Assembly (NCBI RefSeq): GCF_017654505.1
Contig: NC_054534.1
Coordinates: 10,463,571 to 10,527,570, forward strand
Source of the DNA: Polyodon spathula
Taxonomy: Eukaryota > Chordata > Actinopteri > Acipenseriformes > Polyodontidae
DNA length: 64,000 nt
Direction: 5' to 3'
The first letter of the stretch is position 1; every line of letters starts with the position of its first letter. The notes beneath the pieces are model-generated. The model was given only the letters and a program-made list of their open reading frames with translations, was not told where the DNA came from and made no database searches. Positions 23,092 through 36,200 of this stretch are shown piece by piece. The position numbers and the translations under genes are program-made.

Positions 23092-25060
23092 TTTTCTATA
23101 GGCTGCAGTGATACAGTTGAGCCGGAACTCACACAACAGGCAAACTAAGTCACATGACTAACATCGCCCACACAACTGTCTAATTCACTCAGTACTGTGT
23201 AGTCAAGGAAAATAACTTTTCTTCTGTTAGGAAGACGACAGCAACAGCGCATCGACCACAACTGTGGACACAAACACAAAGCTCTTCCCGGAATGGCATA
23301 CAGTGAAGCGGCTGCTGTGCTGTACATAAGTCTTCCAAAATCTGACTACAACATATCTTAAAATGTACAATAAATGTACAATAACAAGCACTTACTTACC
23401 TAACAAGTCCAAACTCTGTCCCAATAGCAAAATAACAAAAGTAGTCACCAACCCAGTTATGCATGTACTTCTAACAAACATATCCCTATTCACTGAGATT
23501 AAATTCAAGCATGTTTTTAGGAATGAAATAAAGGTGGATGTTCACAAAACTGTAGAGCCAACACTAGTTCCATTAATGAAAATGACGACCTATTGCTTAT
23601 TTTTGTATGGTCCAGTTTTGTTCCCTTCCTTTTAAAGCAGTGTGATGATGCCCCATTGTGTATCGCCGCTTAGCAGTTAAACTATCTGATACACTTTTCT
23701 TTTCAGTTTAAACTTATTTATCTAAATTGACCTTCTAAGTCTTACCTTGTTTCAAATTGTACCTTCATTTTCAAACACTGTATTAAATTACAGCTCTTGG
23801 TCATCAGATTGTCTTTGTCATTTGAGCTACACAGTAAATAAAGCCACTTCAAATCAGACGTTCCTCAGACATTTGTATTTTTTTTTCCCTGGTGAATGGC
23901 AGGAATCTGTTTTTAAGAGAGGGGGTATAAAAATCCAGATTTGCAGGAGTCAGCTCAAATGTTTAACATTCTGATCTTTGATTAATGAGAAGCTTTTTTT
24001 TTTTCATTTTTGTTGTCTATACAACTTAAGGGATGGGCTCGGAGCGGAGCACTCGGCTTCCCTTCCGAAAGCTGTAACACAATGACCAGCTCTATTATTA
24101 CAACCCTCCAGATGCTTCAATGCAATGACTGCTGACCTCCTTCATCTAGGCCACTTCAAAGAAGGAAAATAACCTCAAGCTTGTAGAAAAGATACCTGCA
24201 GCAATAAATCATCTTAGGAGAGATTATTGTAGCCTTGTCTTTTATCACTAGCGATATCCTGTCTGGTGTTGCACAATAATTAAAAGAAAATAAAGCATAC
24301 CTTTTTACCCAGTATACGGCCCAAATTAATGTGGCCGTTCCCTTGCATTCCGAATACTCTTGTGCAGCTAGATTTGAAGTGTATAATTCAAGCTACCTAT
24401 TCATATCTGTAATACTGAGATAAAACGTTGACAGATAAGGAGAGTAATCATTTAATACGTAGGAAAACTGAACTATAACTTCTCCCTCAGCTCAGAGGAG
24501 CCCTTTTGGCCACAAAGAACTTACCATAAACAATGAATGTGACATCTCCACTGGGTGTGTTCTGATTAATTATATTTATCCTTTAGGGCCTTTTTAAGCA
24601 AAGCACATCAGGAGTATTTGTATTTGCACGGTGACATAGGGTTGCCAATGGAAGCAACTTTGCTTTTTTTTTATTATTATTATTTTTTTATTTTTTTTTT
24701 ATTTCCTGGGAATGTATTTGTGTTTATTAAAACAGAATGGTGAGTTAAAACTGTATCAGCCTTTATTTAAAGAGACAGCCTTGTATTGCACAAAAACCCC
24801 CAAATGTACTATATACATAGACAATGTTATTCTGAATGTATAGGCCATTCCTTGAGTAACAAATCAACAAAAACATTCCGACCAACCTGAATACAAGTTT
24901 ACCATAGTAAAAGTAAAGGCATAGCAAGTGTAATAAAACACAGTGAAAGTTTGCTATTGGAAAGCCTAGAGAGGTATGCTAATGTATATTTAGGGCTCTT
25001 CGTTTTGTTTTGTTTTTATTTTGGATCAGTTTTTTTTTTTTTTTTTTTTTTTTTTTTCCA
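23092..25060. other. Presumed intron sequence with a candidate conserved block
   Basis: No gene seen. About 24030-24300 is repeat-free and balanced in composition. T-rich low-complexity DNA lies at 24662-24705 and 25029-25058. Confidence 0.4.
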
Positions 25061-25069
25061 TAACTTGAT

Positions 25070-25325
25070 TGACACTATGATTCTGTTTAATTGATAATTG
25101 AAAAAAAAGGAAGCTCCTTATTTTAAATTCAAACCAAAAGCAAACAACAAGTGAACTTAAATTGATTTAATTAAATCATAATTAAGAGGAAACTATTATT
25201 TGCAAAATCGGTTAGAACATTTTAAATCTGGGAAACGCCATTTAACTGAACTGGCTTTTTGTGTTCTGTTTGAATTAAAAATTAGGAGCTGCCTTTTTTT
25301 ACATTATCAATGAAACAGGGAGAAA
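25070..25325. mobile_element. MITE-like TIR element, copy 1 of a local pair
   Basis: The left end ATGATTCTGTTTAATTGATA…GGAAGCTCC is mirrored by the right end GGAGCTGCC…ATTATCAATGAAACAGG, giving imperfect inverted repeats of roughly 40 bp. A related copy lies at 27415-27700. Similarity extends about 50 bp past the right arm in both copies, so the true unit may be larger. Confidence 0.6.
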
Positions 25326-25535
25326 AAACAAAAGTGATCTTGTTTCACATTCAGTGCTTTTCGAGGAGCTTAATGAAGAAACAGAGTCAGGTCAATATAA
25401 CTTTAAAGGGGCATCACATGACCAAAAATAACCCCCCAAAACGAAGAGCCCTAAGGGCACTACGGTACACAGTACCGCAGTTACTCTCACTTCATCATCA
25501 GCCTTTTAATGTTTAAGACCTTTATACTTTGCCTA

Positions 25536-25931
25536 CACTGCTGTCCAAAAGTCTTAGACATTTTTGCAAGTTTCAACTCTTTGCATATAAAGTTTAATTT
25601 TGTCTTTTTTTTTTTGGATGCTTCTCACCCCCTGTTGAGAACCACTGGGTAAATGTGATGGACTTGCCCCCACAACACCTCACACCAGCTGCCCATCCAC
25701 AGTTCAAGAGTTGCCGTGATCACAAGTTCTTGAAGACCCTGATGAACGCGAAACAAAGACTGCTAAACAACAAGCCTGGTCTCCTCCCACCCAAACCAAG
25801 CAACATCAACAACAGTCAAAGCAGCACAACAGCAGATTACACCAGTGGAGGCCTGGGGTAAACCGCTAATGCTCACAACATCGATACACACTGTAACTGC
25901 TGAATGTGTCGAAGACTTCTGCACAGCAGTG
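25536..25931. mobile_element. Tc1-type MITE with about 28-bp TIRs and TA flanks
   Basis: The left end CACTGCTGTCCAAAAGTCTT and the right end GAAGACTTCTGCACAGCAGTG are inverted repeats of each other with a few mismatches, each bounded by TA. The interior has a 68-codon ORF with no transposase motif. It is non-autonomous. Confidence 0.75.
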
Positions 25932-27414
25932 TAAATTCAGTGAAATGCTGATTGTATCTATTTTCATTACTTTTGATTCAAAGAAATGCCATTAAGCGAG
26001 GAAAATAAATGTTAATGTCGCCAAAGGAAATCACACAAACAGCTAAAAGCAACTTGCAAAGTGATATAAACGTTATCAACGTGAGAACATTGTGTTGTTT
26101 GCTGTACGGTTTAGGTGGTTTTACCACTCATTCTCACTCCCAAATATATTTATTTTATGGTCAATTTCAGATGTACCATTGCTGGTCACGGTTGGATGTC
26201 AGAGTCATGGCCTATAGACTTAATCACTAATCTTTATGCACAGGCTGTTCTCGGAAGCTGAATCAAACTAGGTCAGTTTAGGGCTACAGGCTTTATGTTA
26301 AATGAAAATCATGGGGACTTTCAGTCATTTGTATACGGTTATCTTGTTCTTGTTCATATTTTAACATTAACCTAAAGATGAACTTCCCAAAGCTGTATTT
26401 CTTTATTTCATTATTTCAATTTGACACCAAATTGAAAATGGCCTTTTTATCTTTTTTTAATAGTCTGTTCAGCGAGTCTGCCAGTATTGATGGGGATGCG
26501 TGTCTTTACTTATTTTAAAATCACACCATCAATTAGATTTACTAAGAGTCTGCTCAAGTCTATGATTTCGCTCCACTTCTTTGTAGAATAATAATAATAA
26601 TAAAAAAAACCCTCACATTTCAAAACATTATCAGCTTTTCATAAGGGAGGGGCATTCTTCATGACCCATGGAGTTAGAAATTATTTTGAGGGGACAATAA
26701 TTTGATGAAACATGACATAATAACACAGATCAGTCCCGGATGACACAGTGAACAACTGAACGTCATGTGCTTGGCTATTATGCATTTACTGCATGACATT
26801 GCTCTCTTGTCATATCTGAATATATTATTCTATCATATTTAGATTATCCATGCCAAATCCTTGTCATTGAAAGGGTAGTTCTGAACAAGATATAGAAACA
26901 CACATGGATTGACACCTTATGTTTGCAACTAAAGCAATAAAACTTTTTTTTATTTTGGAAATAAAAAAGGCAGAACTTGGTGGTGGCTTCATGCCGTTCA
27001 GTGGTTAAGTCCATGCTTTTGACAGCTAAAGAGGGTCACCCTGGAATTCAGCTGCTAAATGATAGGTTAGTGACAGTGCTGAGATGGTGCACAGCAATGG
27101 CAAAACCAAAATACAATTCCAATGTGAGGCGACAACCTAAACAACAACAGAAAACAGCAGGTAGTCAGGGAACGCTAGCACCAGGGTCTCGGGGTTTGGT
27201 GATGTGAGACCTCATGTGTTACAATGAAAATGTGTACAGGTTAAGTAGAGCTGGGTTGTTGGGCCACACACTGTACCATTTATAGCGTGGCAATGGTAAA
27301 CTATGACTAGGACTCTACATTTTCCATTTTTATTTTTGATCATGTGATGTCCCCTTAAAGTCATTTTGGGACGACTTAATTAAGCTTTAATTTTTTTCAA
27401 CAGTAACTTAAACT
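25932..27414. other. Presumed intron sequence
   Basis: No gene recognised. A stretch near 26985-27060 (GTTCAGTGGTTAAGTCC) faintly resembles a tRNA-type SINE head but is too weak to call. Confidence 0.4.
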
Positions 27415-27700
27415 AGACGATGATTCTGTTTCATTGATAATGTAGAAAAAAAGGCAGCTCCTTCATTTTAATTCAAGCCAGACATAAAAAGTGATTGAAT
27501 TTAAACTGATTTAATTACATCGTAATTAAGAGAAAACTATTATTTGCAAAACAGGTTATAACATTTTTGCAATGAGTCATTAAGATTTTAAATCGGGGGA
27601 AATAAATTTTACTTCACTCGCCTTTTGTGTTCTGTTTAAATTAAAAATAAGGATTGGAACTTTTTATTTTTTACATTACCAGTGACACAGAATCGTAGTC
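27415..27700. mobile_element. MITE-like TIR element, copy 2 of a local pair
   Basis: The left end GATGATTCTGTTTCATTGATA and the right end TTACCAGTGACACAGAATCG form inverted repeats. The interior matches the 25070-25325 copy, for example AACTATTATTTGCAAAA and CTTTTGTGTTCTGTTT. Confidence 0.6.
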
Positions 27701-28080
27701 TCATTCATGTTACCGGAGAAAAAACAAAGTGATCTTGTTTCACAATCAAAACTTTTCTAAGAGTTTTTTTTTCTTCTCGAAAGACAGAAGCCCTTGCACA
27801 ATTCAATCAAATCAGTATGCATCCCATTATTCTTACAACGGGTTAACTGAATACAAATTACTGAAAAATCAATTTACGACAAACAATAACTCCACTGACA
27901 ACTTTGTCACATAACTAGCAATAATGAACAAAACACAATAATGAAAATATCACAGGGCAGACCTATTATTCTCCTTGTCCTTGACATTTGAGCTTTAAAC
28001 AAACCCGTGCCATTAATTCAAGCCAATGCTACTAATACAAGCCTAGTGATTTTCTGGCAATAAAGGAATCTTATCACTTA

Positions 28081-28568
28081 CATTCGGCGCTGCCTAATTG
28101 GGATACTGATAATCGGGATTGCTGTTTAAATGGGATACAACTCTGGGAGATGTTTTTTTTCCAATGCTATTTATGTCATTTAATTGGGACGTCACTTCGT
28201 TTAATACAGTATTTTCAAATGATGAACGGAGATCGCTTTCCAGAGCAAGACAGGCAGTGTAGCACAATGCACTGAGTGCGTGATTACACATGGCTTGTGT
28301 AAATCGCGTAAACCACGTTGAACTCTTGAAGAAGGAGGAGTCTCCTGTGATTTCTGAGGCTACTGTTGCAAAGAAAGTTGACATGTCAACATCGCTGGCA
28401 CGATTAATTTTGTTTCGGAAAAAAAAAATGGACTCGTATTTTGAATTATATATTTAATATTTAATTAGAATGTGATGTGATTTCATTATTTTTCTTTTCA
28501 TTGGGTCAGCAGCTTATTTGGGATATTTTTCCTTCTCCAGAGGCATCCCGATAAAGCGGTGCCAACTG
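28081..28568. mobile_element. Pogo/Tigger- or mariner-like MITE with TA target sites
   Basis: The left end CATTCGGCGCTGCCTAATTG and the reverse complement of the right end (CAGTTGGCACCGCTTTATCG) align over about 25 bp, each bordered by TA. TIR-proximal sequence carries repeated GGGAT motifs on both sides. The internal minus-strand ORF of 96 codons shows no intact transposase signature, so the element is non-autonomous or a decayed internal-deletion copy. Confidence 0.7.
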
Positions 28569-28571
28569 TAC

Positions 28572-30507
28572 TGCCTTTGTGACACACTAATTAAGCTTTG
28601 ATTGGAAACATTTCCATCATTACTGAAAAAGGGTTGAAAATGAATCACAAGAGCATGTCATCTTCATTCCTCTCAGCTCCAAGCTGGTCCAAAGAGTTAA
28701 CAGCACAGGGATCATGCAGAACTATATGCAGCAACACAAGCATCAGCAGCCATTCAAAGTTAATGTTTCATGTAAAGCCAATGTGTTTTAATTCACAAGC
28801 AAGGCACGCTGACCCACTCATCGAGGTTTTCATTTACTATGAGAACCTTCAGAACGTTCATCCACCAATCAGGACGCTCCATTGAAAGGGCACTACCACA
28901 TCGTACAACATGGGACTGGGTGATTTTAGCTATGGTGGGGGTATAAAAAAACATAGGAACGGTACTGTATTGTTCCATGGTACCGTGTATGGCAAAGACT
29001 AACATGGGCAAAGCTGATATGGGTAAAAACAAAAGTAATGGAGGTTACTGAAAGTGTTAGCAGGTAACAGGGACACAGGATAGGATAATCTCAGCATGAT
29101 TCAGGGACTTAAAACACACAATCAAAATACAACTGACAGGTGTTTTTCCTTCGGAAGGTAAATGGAAGAGTACACTAACCACCGTGTTGTTGTTTTGTAC
29201 AGTCTCCATAAATCTAACTGTTATGTAACTGTTCTGCACAGGGCCTTGTTAACAAAGCTTTAACTGATATGTGCCTTACTCATATGAGTTATTTAAAGAG
29301 TGTTTTTTTCTGTTCTGGCAAATTAATAAGTAGTTTGTCATTCTCTTTACATTTTTTTTATAACCGTCTGACAAGCATGTACTGTTCCACCCTGCTCCCC
29401 CTGTGTTATAACCAAGAGTGACACATGCTTTAAACGCCCTATTTTATAGCAAAGGCAAATTAGCGGAGAGATATACAACAATCACAATGGTAGAACACCT
29501 ACAAGAAACTGTTTAGTTGCAGAAAGGTGGAGATACATTATTGTTCTGAGTATTTTTTGTTTTTGCTAGTTTAATACTGTAAAACATGACCAGATTCCTT
29601 TCTGAAATGTGAATTTGAAAGCTTTAAAATAGGCCCCGTCAACCCCTCATGGTTTCATATACCTTCAAGCCTGGACAGGCTGACGCCTGTTTTGTTTACT
29701 GGCTGTGACATAAAAAATTAGACCATGAAATGTAAATAGCACTATTATTATTTACTGTAAGCAAGATCACATACAAGGCCATCAATGGCTATTATTTAAG
29801 ACCGAGCTTCTCAAGAATATGTAAAGTATTGAGCAAGCTATAAAACACTACAACAACGAGAGGTAATCCAGTAATGGAAATCAATGCTAACCTGTAAACA
29901 CCCCCGCTCCCCCACCTCCCCCAGCTCTCTGTCTCTTGTTACTCAAATCATTACTAATAAGAACCATCAACCCGGGCAAAGAAACTGTACCACTGCCTAG
30001 CTGGACTCCCAATACTCAGCCATAGCAAAGAAACTGTACCATTGCCTAGCTGGACTCCCAATACTCCCAATACATTAGCGTCTGATTCAGACTCATTCAT
30101 TATCTCATGTACACTTCGGTTCTCAAATGGTCAACATTTACATAAATCTCATCAGCCAAGTTTACTGTGACAAATTCCAATATCTACCTTTTTTTTTCGA
30201 AATTCTAGTGGCGTATGGATATCAACCAGTGATTCTCCCCTTTTTGAGAAGAAGTGCCGACCCATGGTAATATGCTATAGTATGAACTGTTTTGACCAGT
30301 CAGGATAGAGTATTTAAAAATACCCATTTTATAATTGCAGTACAGTACAGTAAACGTCTGTCGTGTAACACATGGCACAGGAAAGCGTCTTTCATTGTAC
30401 ATGTTGTGTAGAAGGTATTTCTAAAATGTATTTTGTATTACTTTGTTCATACGGTTCATCATTTACAAACTGTATAATTCTAACCCATCAGACAAAAAGG
30501 TACCGGA

Positions 30508-30509
<2 letters not shown>
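28572..30509. other. Presumed intron sequence with a 48-bp tandem duplication
   Basis: At about 29978-30065 a unit holding AAAGAAACTGTACCACTGCC is present twice. No gene seen. Confidence 0.5.

Positions 30510-30510
<1 letters not shown>

Positions 30511-30577
<67 letters not shown>
30511..30577. repeat. (AT)n microsatellite
   Basis: About 33 AT dinucleotides. Tyr-Ile repeats in overlapping ORFs are artefacts. Confidence 0.97.
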
Positions 30578-30581
<4 letters not shown>

Positions 30582-33050
30582 ATCTTCTTTTTGGCTTGCT
30601 TGCAAAGTTCCCCATCTGCTTTTAATTTCAAAACTTAAAAACAACAACAACATTGTTTAGTTAATATGTGTTAACTTGGCCAGCTGAAAATCCTAATGGA
30701 ACATACACTCCTTTTTCATGTTTAAAACAAATATATTACAAATATTACCTAAGTGGATATTACACTGTTAACTATAACTACTATTTCCCCCAACAGCCTC
30801 ATTCTAATGTGTTTTTTCTTTGTAAATCCCCCTCCCCCACACTGGCTGTAATTGCGTGATGTTTATCTTGCTACCCCAAGGCTGTGCCTCTAATTATCCC
30901 CACATGAAAACAGGAATGTCCAGCACTGTCATTAAAAATGTACTTAATGCTTGCGGCCTAAAAAGCTTAAAACAGGTGTGACCATTAAAGCCTCAGTGTC
31001 CATTTTCCAACTTTTAGCAGCATTTGCCTTATGACACAGCCCACAATAAAACCACAATGCTGTCCTTGTCCTTCTCTGCAGTTAATAAGACCTCACAGAT
31101 ATAGTACCAATACTCCATTCTAAAGCCTAATCTATTAACCCTGTAAGAGTATTTTTGTGTTGAGAAAAGTATTGCATCATTTGCGACACAGCAATGGTTA
31201 ATAGAGGGTCAAGCATCAGCTGTCTATCAGAAAAATAAAAATCATTCAATTTTTTTTTTTTTAGGTTCACACTGGATCACAGTGGCCAATTTGTTTCTTA
31301 GGCTCTCAGTCGCTCATCTTCCTGTTTGAAGAGAGTTTGGCATGTCGGTTGGGGGCATCTCTAGTACATAAGTACTAGGAATTAACTTAAAATCAGGGGG
31401 TGGCTGAGGGGAGCCAGGGTGCTAGGTGGCTCAGTGCAGGGTGTGTCACCTTCCACAAGCACCACAATGACTTACCCAAAGTAAATGAGTACAGGCGGTA
31501 CTGTGTGTAGCATGGTGAGTAAAGGACGGCACGTGCATGGAGACTGCTATCCATTTGTGCCTCGCTGGCTTGTTGAGGTCAGGTTTACCGCCTAACGAGC
31601 CGAGCCTGAAACAGTGACTCCCCAGAGCCGTGTGAGGTTCAGAGCCTGATACTTTCCACGGATGTGTTTCTGACACCCATCACCACACACAGCCTCATGT
31701 GCCGACACTGTCCTCATCAGCTCTTACCACAAGCCCATTGAAAAGGAGGTATAACGTGCCATTATGTTTAATACAGTAGAACGTAGCAAGTAAAACCAAC
31801 TGTCAACTATAAAAAGAGTCAGCATGGAAAATTCATTTTATAAATGTATGTACTGTATGTATGCATGTATGTTTGTATGTATGCATGCATGCAGTCCTGC
31901 CATGACACATCTCAATACAGCTAAAATGTAACAATTTAAAACTTTAAGTGGACTTTAAAAATGTTAACAACTCAAGGATTTAAACATATAGTTTAAACCT
32001 GCTGATGTTATCCTTGCTTTTGGAGAGGGCTAACGTGGCTTCTTCACTCTTACTGTCTTTCTTGGTAAGTTTCGAAGTGCTAAAGCAAGTTTCTAACCAT
32101 AAACACATATTCTTCGCAGCACTCACTTCCTCTATTATTTTCTACTTATTCTTCTGAATTCTAGTTACAGTGTCCCACAATCATGCATAGTGTTACACTA
32201 ACTCTGTGTTCTTTTAGTTGAAATACTACATGATTAATGCATATGTCCATGCTTCAGTAAGATCTACTGCACATCACCAGAACCCTGTGAGCTGTTAGAA
32301 TACTGTTTCAATCTACAGTGTACTTTGAGTTTCTACACAATCAGGCGAATCCCATATGAAGCAACACCTTCAACAGATGCCCCTGAATGCAACAACATAA
32401 CCATGCAATACCTTTGGAACTTGCAACAGACTCTTCAGAGTAATGTATGTAAGAGTGTCTCACAATGAGAACTCTTGTAATTCAACGATGATCACAAACA
32501 TGACTGTAGCATCACTGCAAAATATAGGGGAAAGAAATATGAGATACTGCAGGGTTACACATTTAATTAACGGAAGCTGTTTTATCATGATCCAATGCTG
32601 TTTTTCAGCACCAACCGCTGTATATGTTTGGGGGGTTGTCATTTATCAGTGCAAAACCAGAAATGTTTTTATTCACAAATAACAGATATGAAATTGAGGA
32701 AGTGGGATTTCTAGTCGTTTCGACATTTTTGTTTTTAGATCCTGTGCCACAATTAACAAGGCACTGTTCTGTCTAAAAGAATCCACATGTATTTGCATCT
32801 GGGACTGAAGGCATGACATTAAGCTGAGTAGGCTGGCTTGCATGCATTGCTGCTGGCGATCTCGTAAAACCCAGGCTAGTATCAACAGGAAAACTTTAAT
32901 CACTCGGGATGAAATTAACTTGGATGCTGCCATTGTTACGCTCGTTACCCAGCTCAAGGATATATCAGTTGTTAAATGTTTAGTTTTTGTTCTTTTTTTA
33001 CTAATGTCCTCATTATACACCTTCATTTCAGAGAATAACATGTAAGCTCC
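30578..33050. other. Presumed intron sequence
   Basis: A short (TATG)n tract lies at 31846-31890. The minus-strand frame at 32673-33065 (130 codons) has no recognised domain. Confidence 0.4.
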
Positions 33051-33052
33051 TA

Positions 33053-33273
33053 AGGTGATGGCCAAAAGTTTTGTATCATAATAGTAGTACAGTATTTCAT
33101 TTTAGATTTCGAAATGGCACATTTTTCAATTTGTGTAAGTTTTTCATTAAGTATGTAGAAAACTACAAAGCGGTATGTAATTCAATATGTTAACGTAAAA
33201 TAGGTTTCATTGGACTTCATGAAGCAAAATGAGTTAACTTTAAAGGGTGATGCAAAACTTTTGGCCACAGCTG
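33053..33273. mobile_element. Tc1-type MITE, about 220 bp
   Basis: The left end AGGTGATGGCCAAAAGTTTTG and the right end GATGCAAAACTTTTGGCCACA form imperfect inverted repeats of about 20 bp. TA flanks lie at 33051-33052 and 33274-33275. The CAAAACTTTTGGCCAC end is a familiar Tc1-type terminus in fish. No transposase remains. Confidence 0.82.
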
Positions 33274-33275
33274 TA

Positions 33276-36200
33276 GATACAGACAGGCATGATAAAAGAC
33301 CAAGGAAGAATGTTAAATCATTACTTAATATAAGCACAGGATACGTATGCACACTACTGTACAACATACAGTACACAGAATCAAATGAAAAATAAACCCA
33401 GGTCCAGGCACTAGGTCTAGATACTGTAGCAAGGCACTAGAAATGTATATTTATAGCACAGTAACTGCCTGGAGGATTTTATTACACATTTTTCACTTTG
33501 CTCTGCATCAGTATCCAGACACAATCTTGCTTATTTAATGTTTAGTAGTAACAGGAAACTTGATTTGCTGTTAATAAGTTAATGTATACATGGCTGACTC
33601 TGGAAATAGATCCAGTTAATCAGGGGCAGTCAAGCAATGGTGCACCTGCAGAGGAGAATGAGCAAACAGCAGGGGGAATGGGGTGGTGGGCAGCAGGGTC
33701 CTAGAGTGACCAGGGTTCCAGAGGCTTCTGGCTGATTATTCATTACTATCACGGCGTTACACACCAGGCCAGATTTTGTACTGTACAGTCAGCTGTGCAG
33801 ATGAGCTGGGATGGAATTCATACCTTGGTACACAGATGGGACAGGTGTATAAGTGCAGAACATCTGGTAACTTTCACATTAAGGGCTCCATTTTCAAAAG
33901 GGCACTGAATTTGGTGTTAGCGCACACGTAAAGTAGTGAGCCTAACATGCACGATAAATCAAAATGTACTGCCTGTTTACTAACAGAGAATTCATTAATT
34001 TACGTGCACAGTATTTGACTAATTTACCATACCATGTACATTACATGTATTATGACCGATAATTTAATGTGCATGACAATGTCAGAGACTTACCTGTGAC
34101 CACCATGACATCAAAAGCCCCAGCAGTCCAGGTATATCTTTTGGTCGCTTATCATGAAGGTGGAGGTGACTTTGACTGAAAATGAGCGATCAACAGACAC
34201 AGCCCACAGCAGGGGACAGGCAGAGGCAATGTAAAGTGAAACTGCACTGCTTACCTTTTAATTTTAACATGTATTCCTTGTCTGATTTGCAGTGCAACGG
34301 TTGCAGTTATGAAAGATTATAACATACAGCGTCACTGTGACATTCTACACTAAGCAACGTATTTTGAGTTTACTGGAAATGAAAGAAGAAAAAATAAAAG
34401 TGCTATGGATTCCATGATCAACACAACCACAGACCAAAAAAACACCCATCAGTGGTTTAAGCCTGGTTCCCATACGCAACATCAATGATTTAATGTGTGC
34501 ACTAAAACTTACGTCCTTTAGTAAATACCATGTGAATACAGCTCATCTCATTATTCTGAGCTGGTTGCTCATTTCAATACATTATCATGTATTACCATAT
34601 TCATTCTGATTACAATAGTATTATACAATAAAATGAGTGTGCACCATAATATGCTCATTATTTTGTTTAGCGTCCTTGCTTAAATGAGGCCCTAAATATC
34701 TCGGTATGGGTTTCTGCAATGGTGAAACAGCCGCCATGGCAGAACGCTAAGCATATGTGGTATGGTTGCTCTTAAGGGATAGCTTGCTCACTGAGATCTT
34801 TCGCATTAATTTGTCTAGAAACAAGTGGTCTGGCTTGCGTAAACAGACAATCTTCCCCCATTACTCGCAGCATGCTGTATATGTTTGGTTTTTTTGCAAG
34901 TTACAAATGCAAGCTGACACCAGACCTTTTGACATGTTTTAGAGATTTGCATGTTTTCAATCCCTCTTATAAACATGTTTAACTCCTTCTCTCTTTTATG
35001 GCTATTACATTTGAAGCACATTTGTTTTGCAAAGCATTGCTTTACATAATTTGTCCAATTTAGCATATCCAGTTGAGGGCACATCGATGATGGTTTACAT
35101 TTCATGTACTGTATTTATATGGTCCAGTTTCATTAGGTAGACAACCCCCCCCCCCCTCCATTTCAATGAAATATTGTTATCTTCCCTATTGGCTATGATA
35201 CATGATGGTGGGGCTGTGCTCAGACTCACTAGCAAAAGCCACTTGCCTTGGCTGAGTCATCCAAATTTCATGACAAGAAGCCAACAATCCCTGACAAGCC
35301 ACTGACTGCCCGCCGCTCTATATTCTATCAAGAAATCCACCAGTCAAAGTAACAGCTCAGGTCCAGATCATCCTAGACAGCTGGTTGAGGGACAGGGATA
35401 ATGACATTTAGTAAGGGAGCAGCTATGTAATTATTTTGGAAGTACACAGCTACATGTATTACTCCAGTTTTTCTAGTTTTGTCACTGACATTAGACATGT
35501 ATTGCTGTTATATGTAAATAGGCACAGTAACGAGGGAACACTATTTGCATCGCGTGCATTGCCTGAACAATTACATCAAGGGACACATGAAAACTGAGTT
35601 ATGTCATGTTGTGCACCTGTAACTAGTTCTGTGACAGGAAATGAGAATATTGCTATTCACTGGCATTGCGCCATCTTCAATGGCCTGCCAGTTGCAGTGC
35701 TGTTGCATTGCTACAGATACCTTCTTTGTTAAATCCTTGTTTATATTGTCCTCTATTGTGCATGCTACGCCATGAATATACTGTGTTGCACGAATATTGC
35801 TCTGAATTCCAGCAATGGGGTTAGTTATTAAAGGGTGAACTCAGTGACATCAGAGCAGCTCACCAAACAAGAAGTCCCATCAAAGCTGCCAGACACTGTT
35901 CACATTTATGAAGGTCATTGTTAACAAAGTGACAGCTTGTACTGGTTGACCTGGAGCACGTGCAGGTTGTGTTCATCTCTCCTGTGCTGTGCTGTGCTGG
36001 CCAACAGGAGAAGCATGTCTAGCAGCAGAAGTGGACCAACCAATGCTTTTAAAACATTTTAGAAAATAATTTGTTAGCATAGCAACATTCAAGATCACTA
36101 AAGCTTTTGGTTTTCATCTTTTTCAGTTTTAATTTTTTACTTGACACATTTTTTCCTAGCCCAGCACTACAAGTCCATTTACTTTAAGTGTTACAAATTG

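Noticed and set aside
26985..27060. tRNA-like stretch
   Set aside because: Only a loose A-box-like match; no B box at the right distance and no cloverleaf.
32673..33065. 130-codon minus-strand ORF that faintly resembles a hAT-type domain end
   Set aside because: No diagnostic motif could be matched, and it overlaps the Tc1-type MITE at its end.
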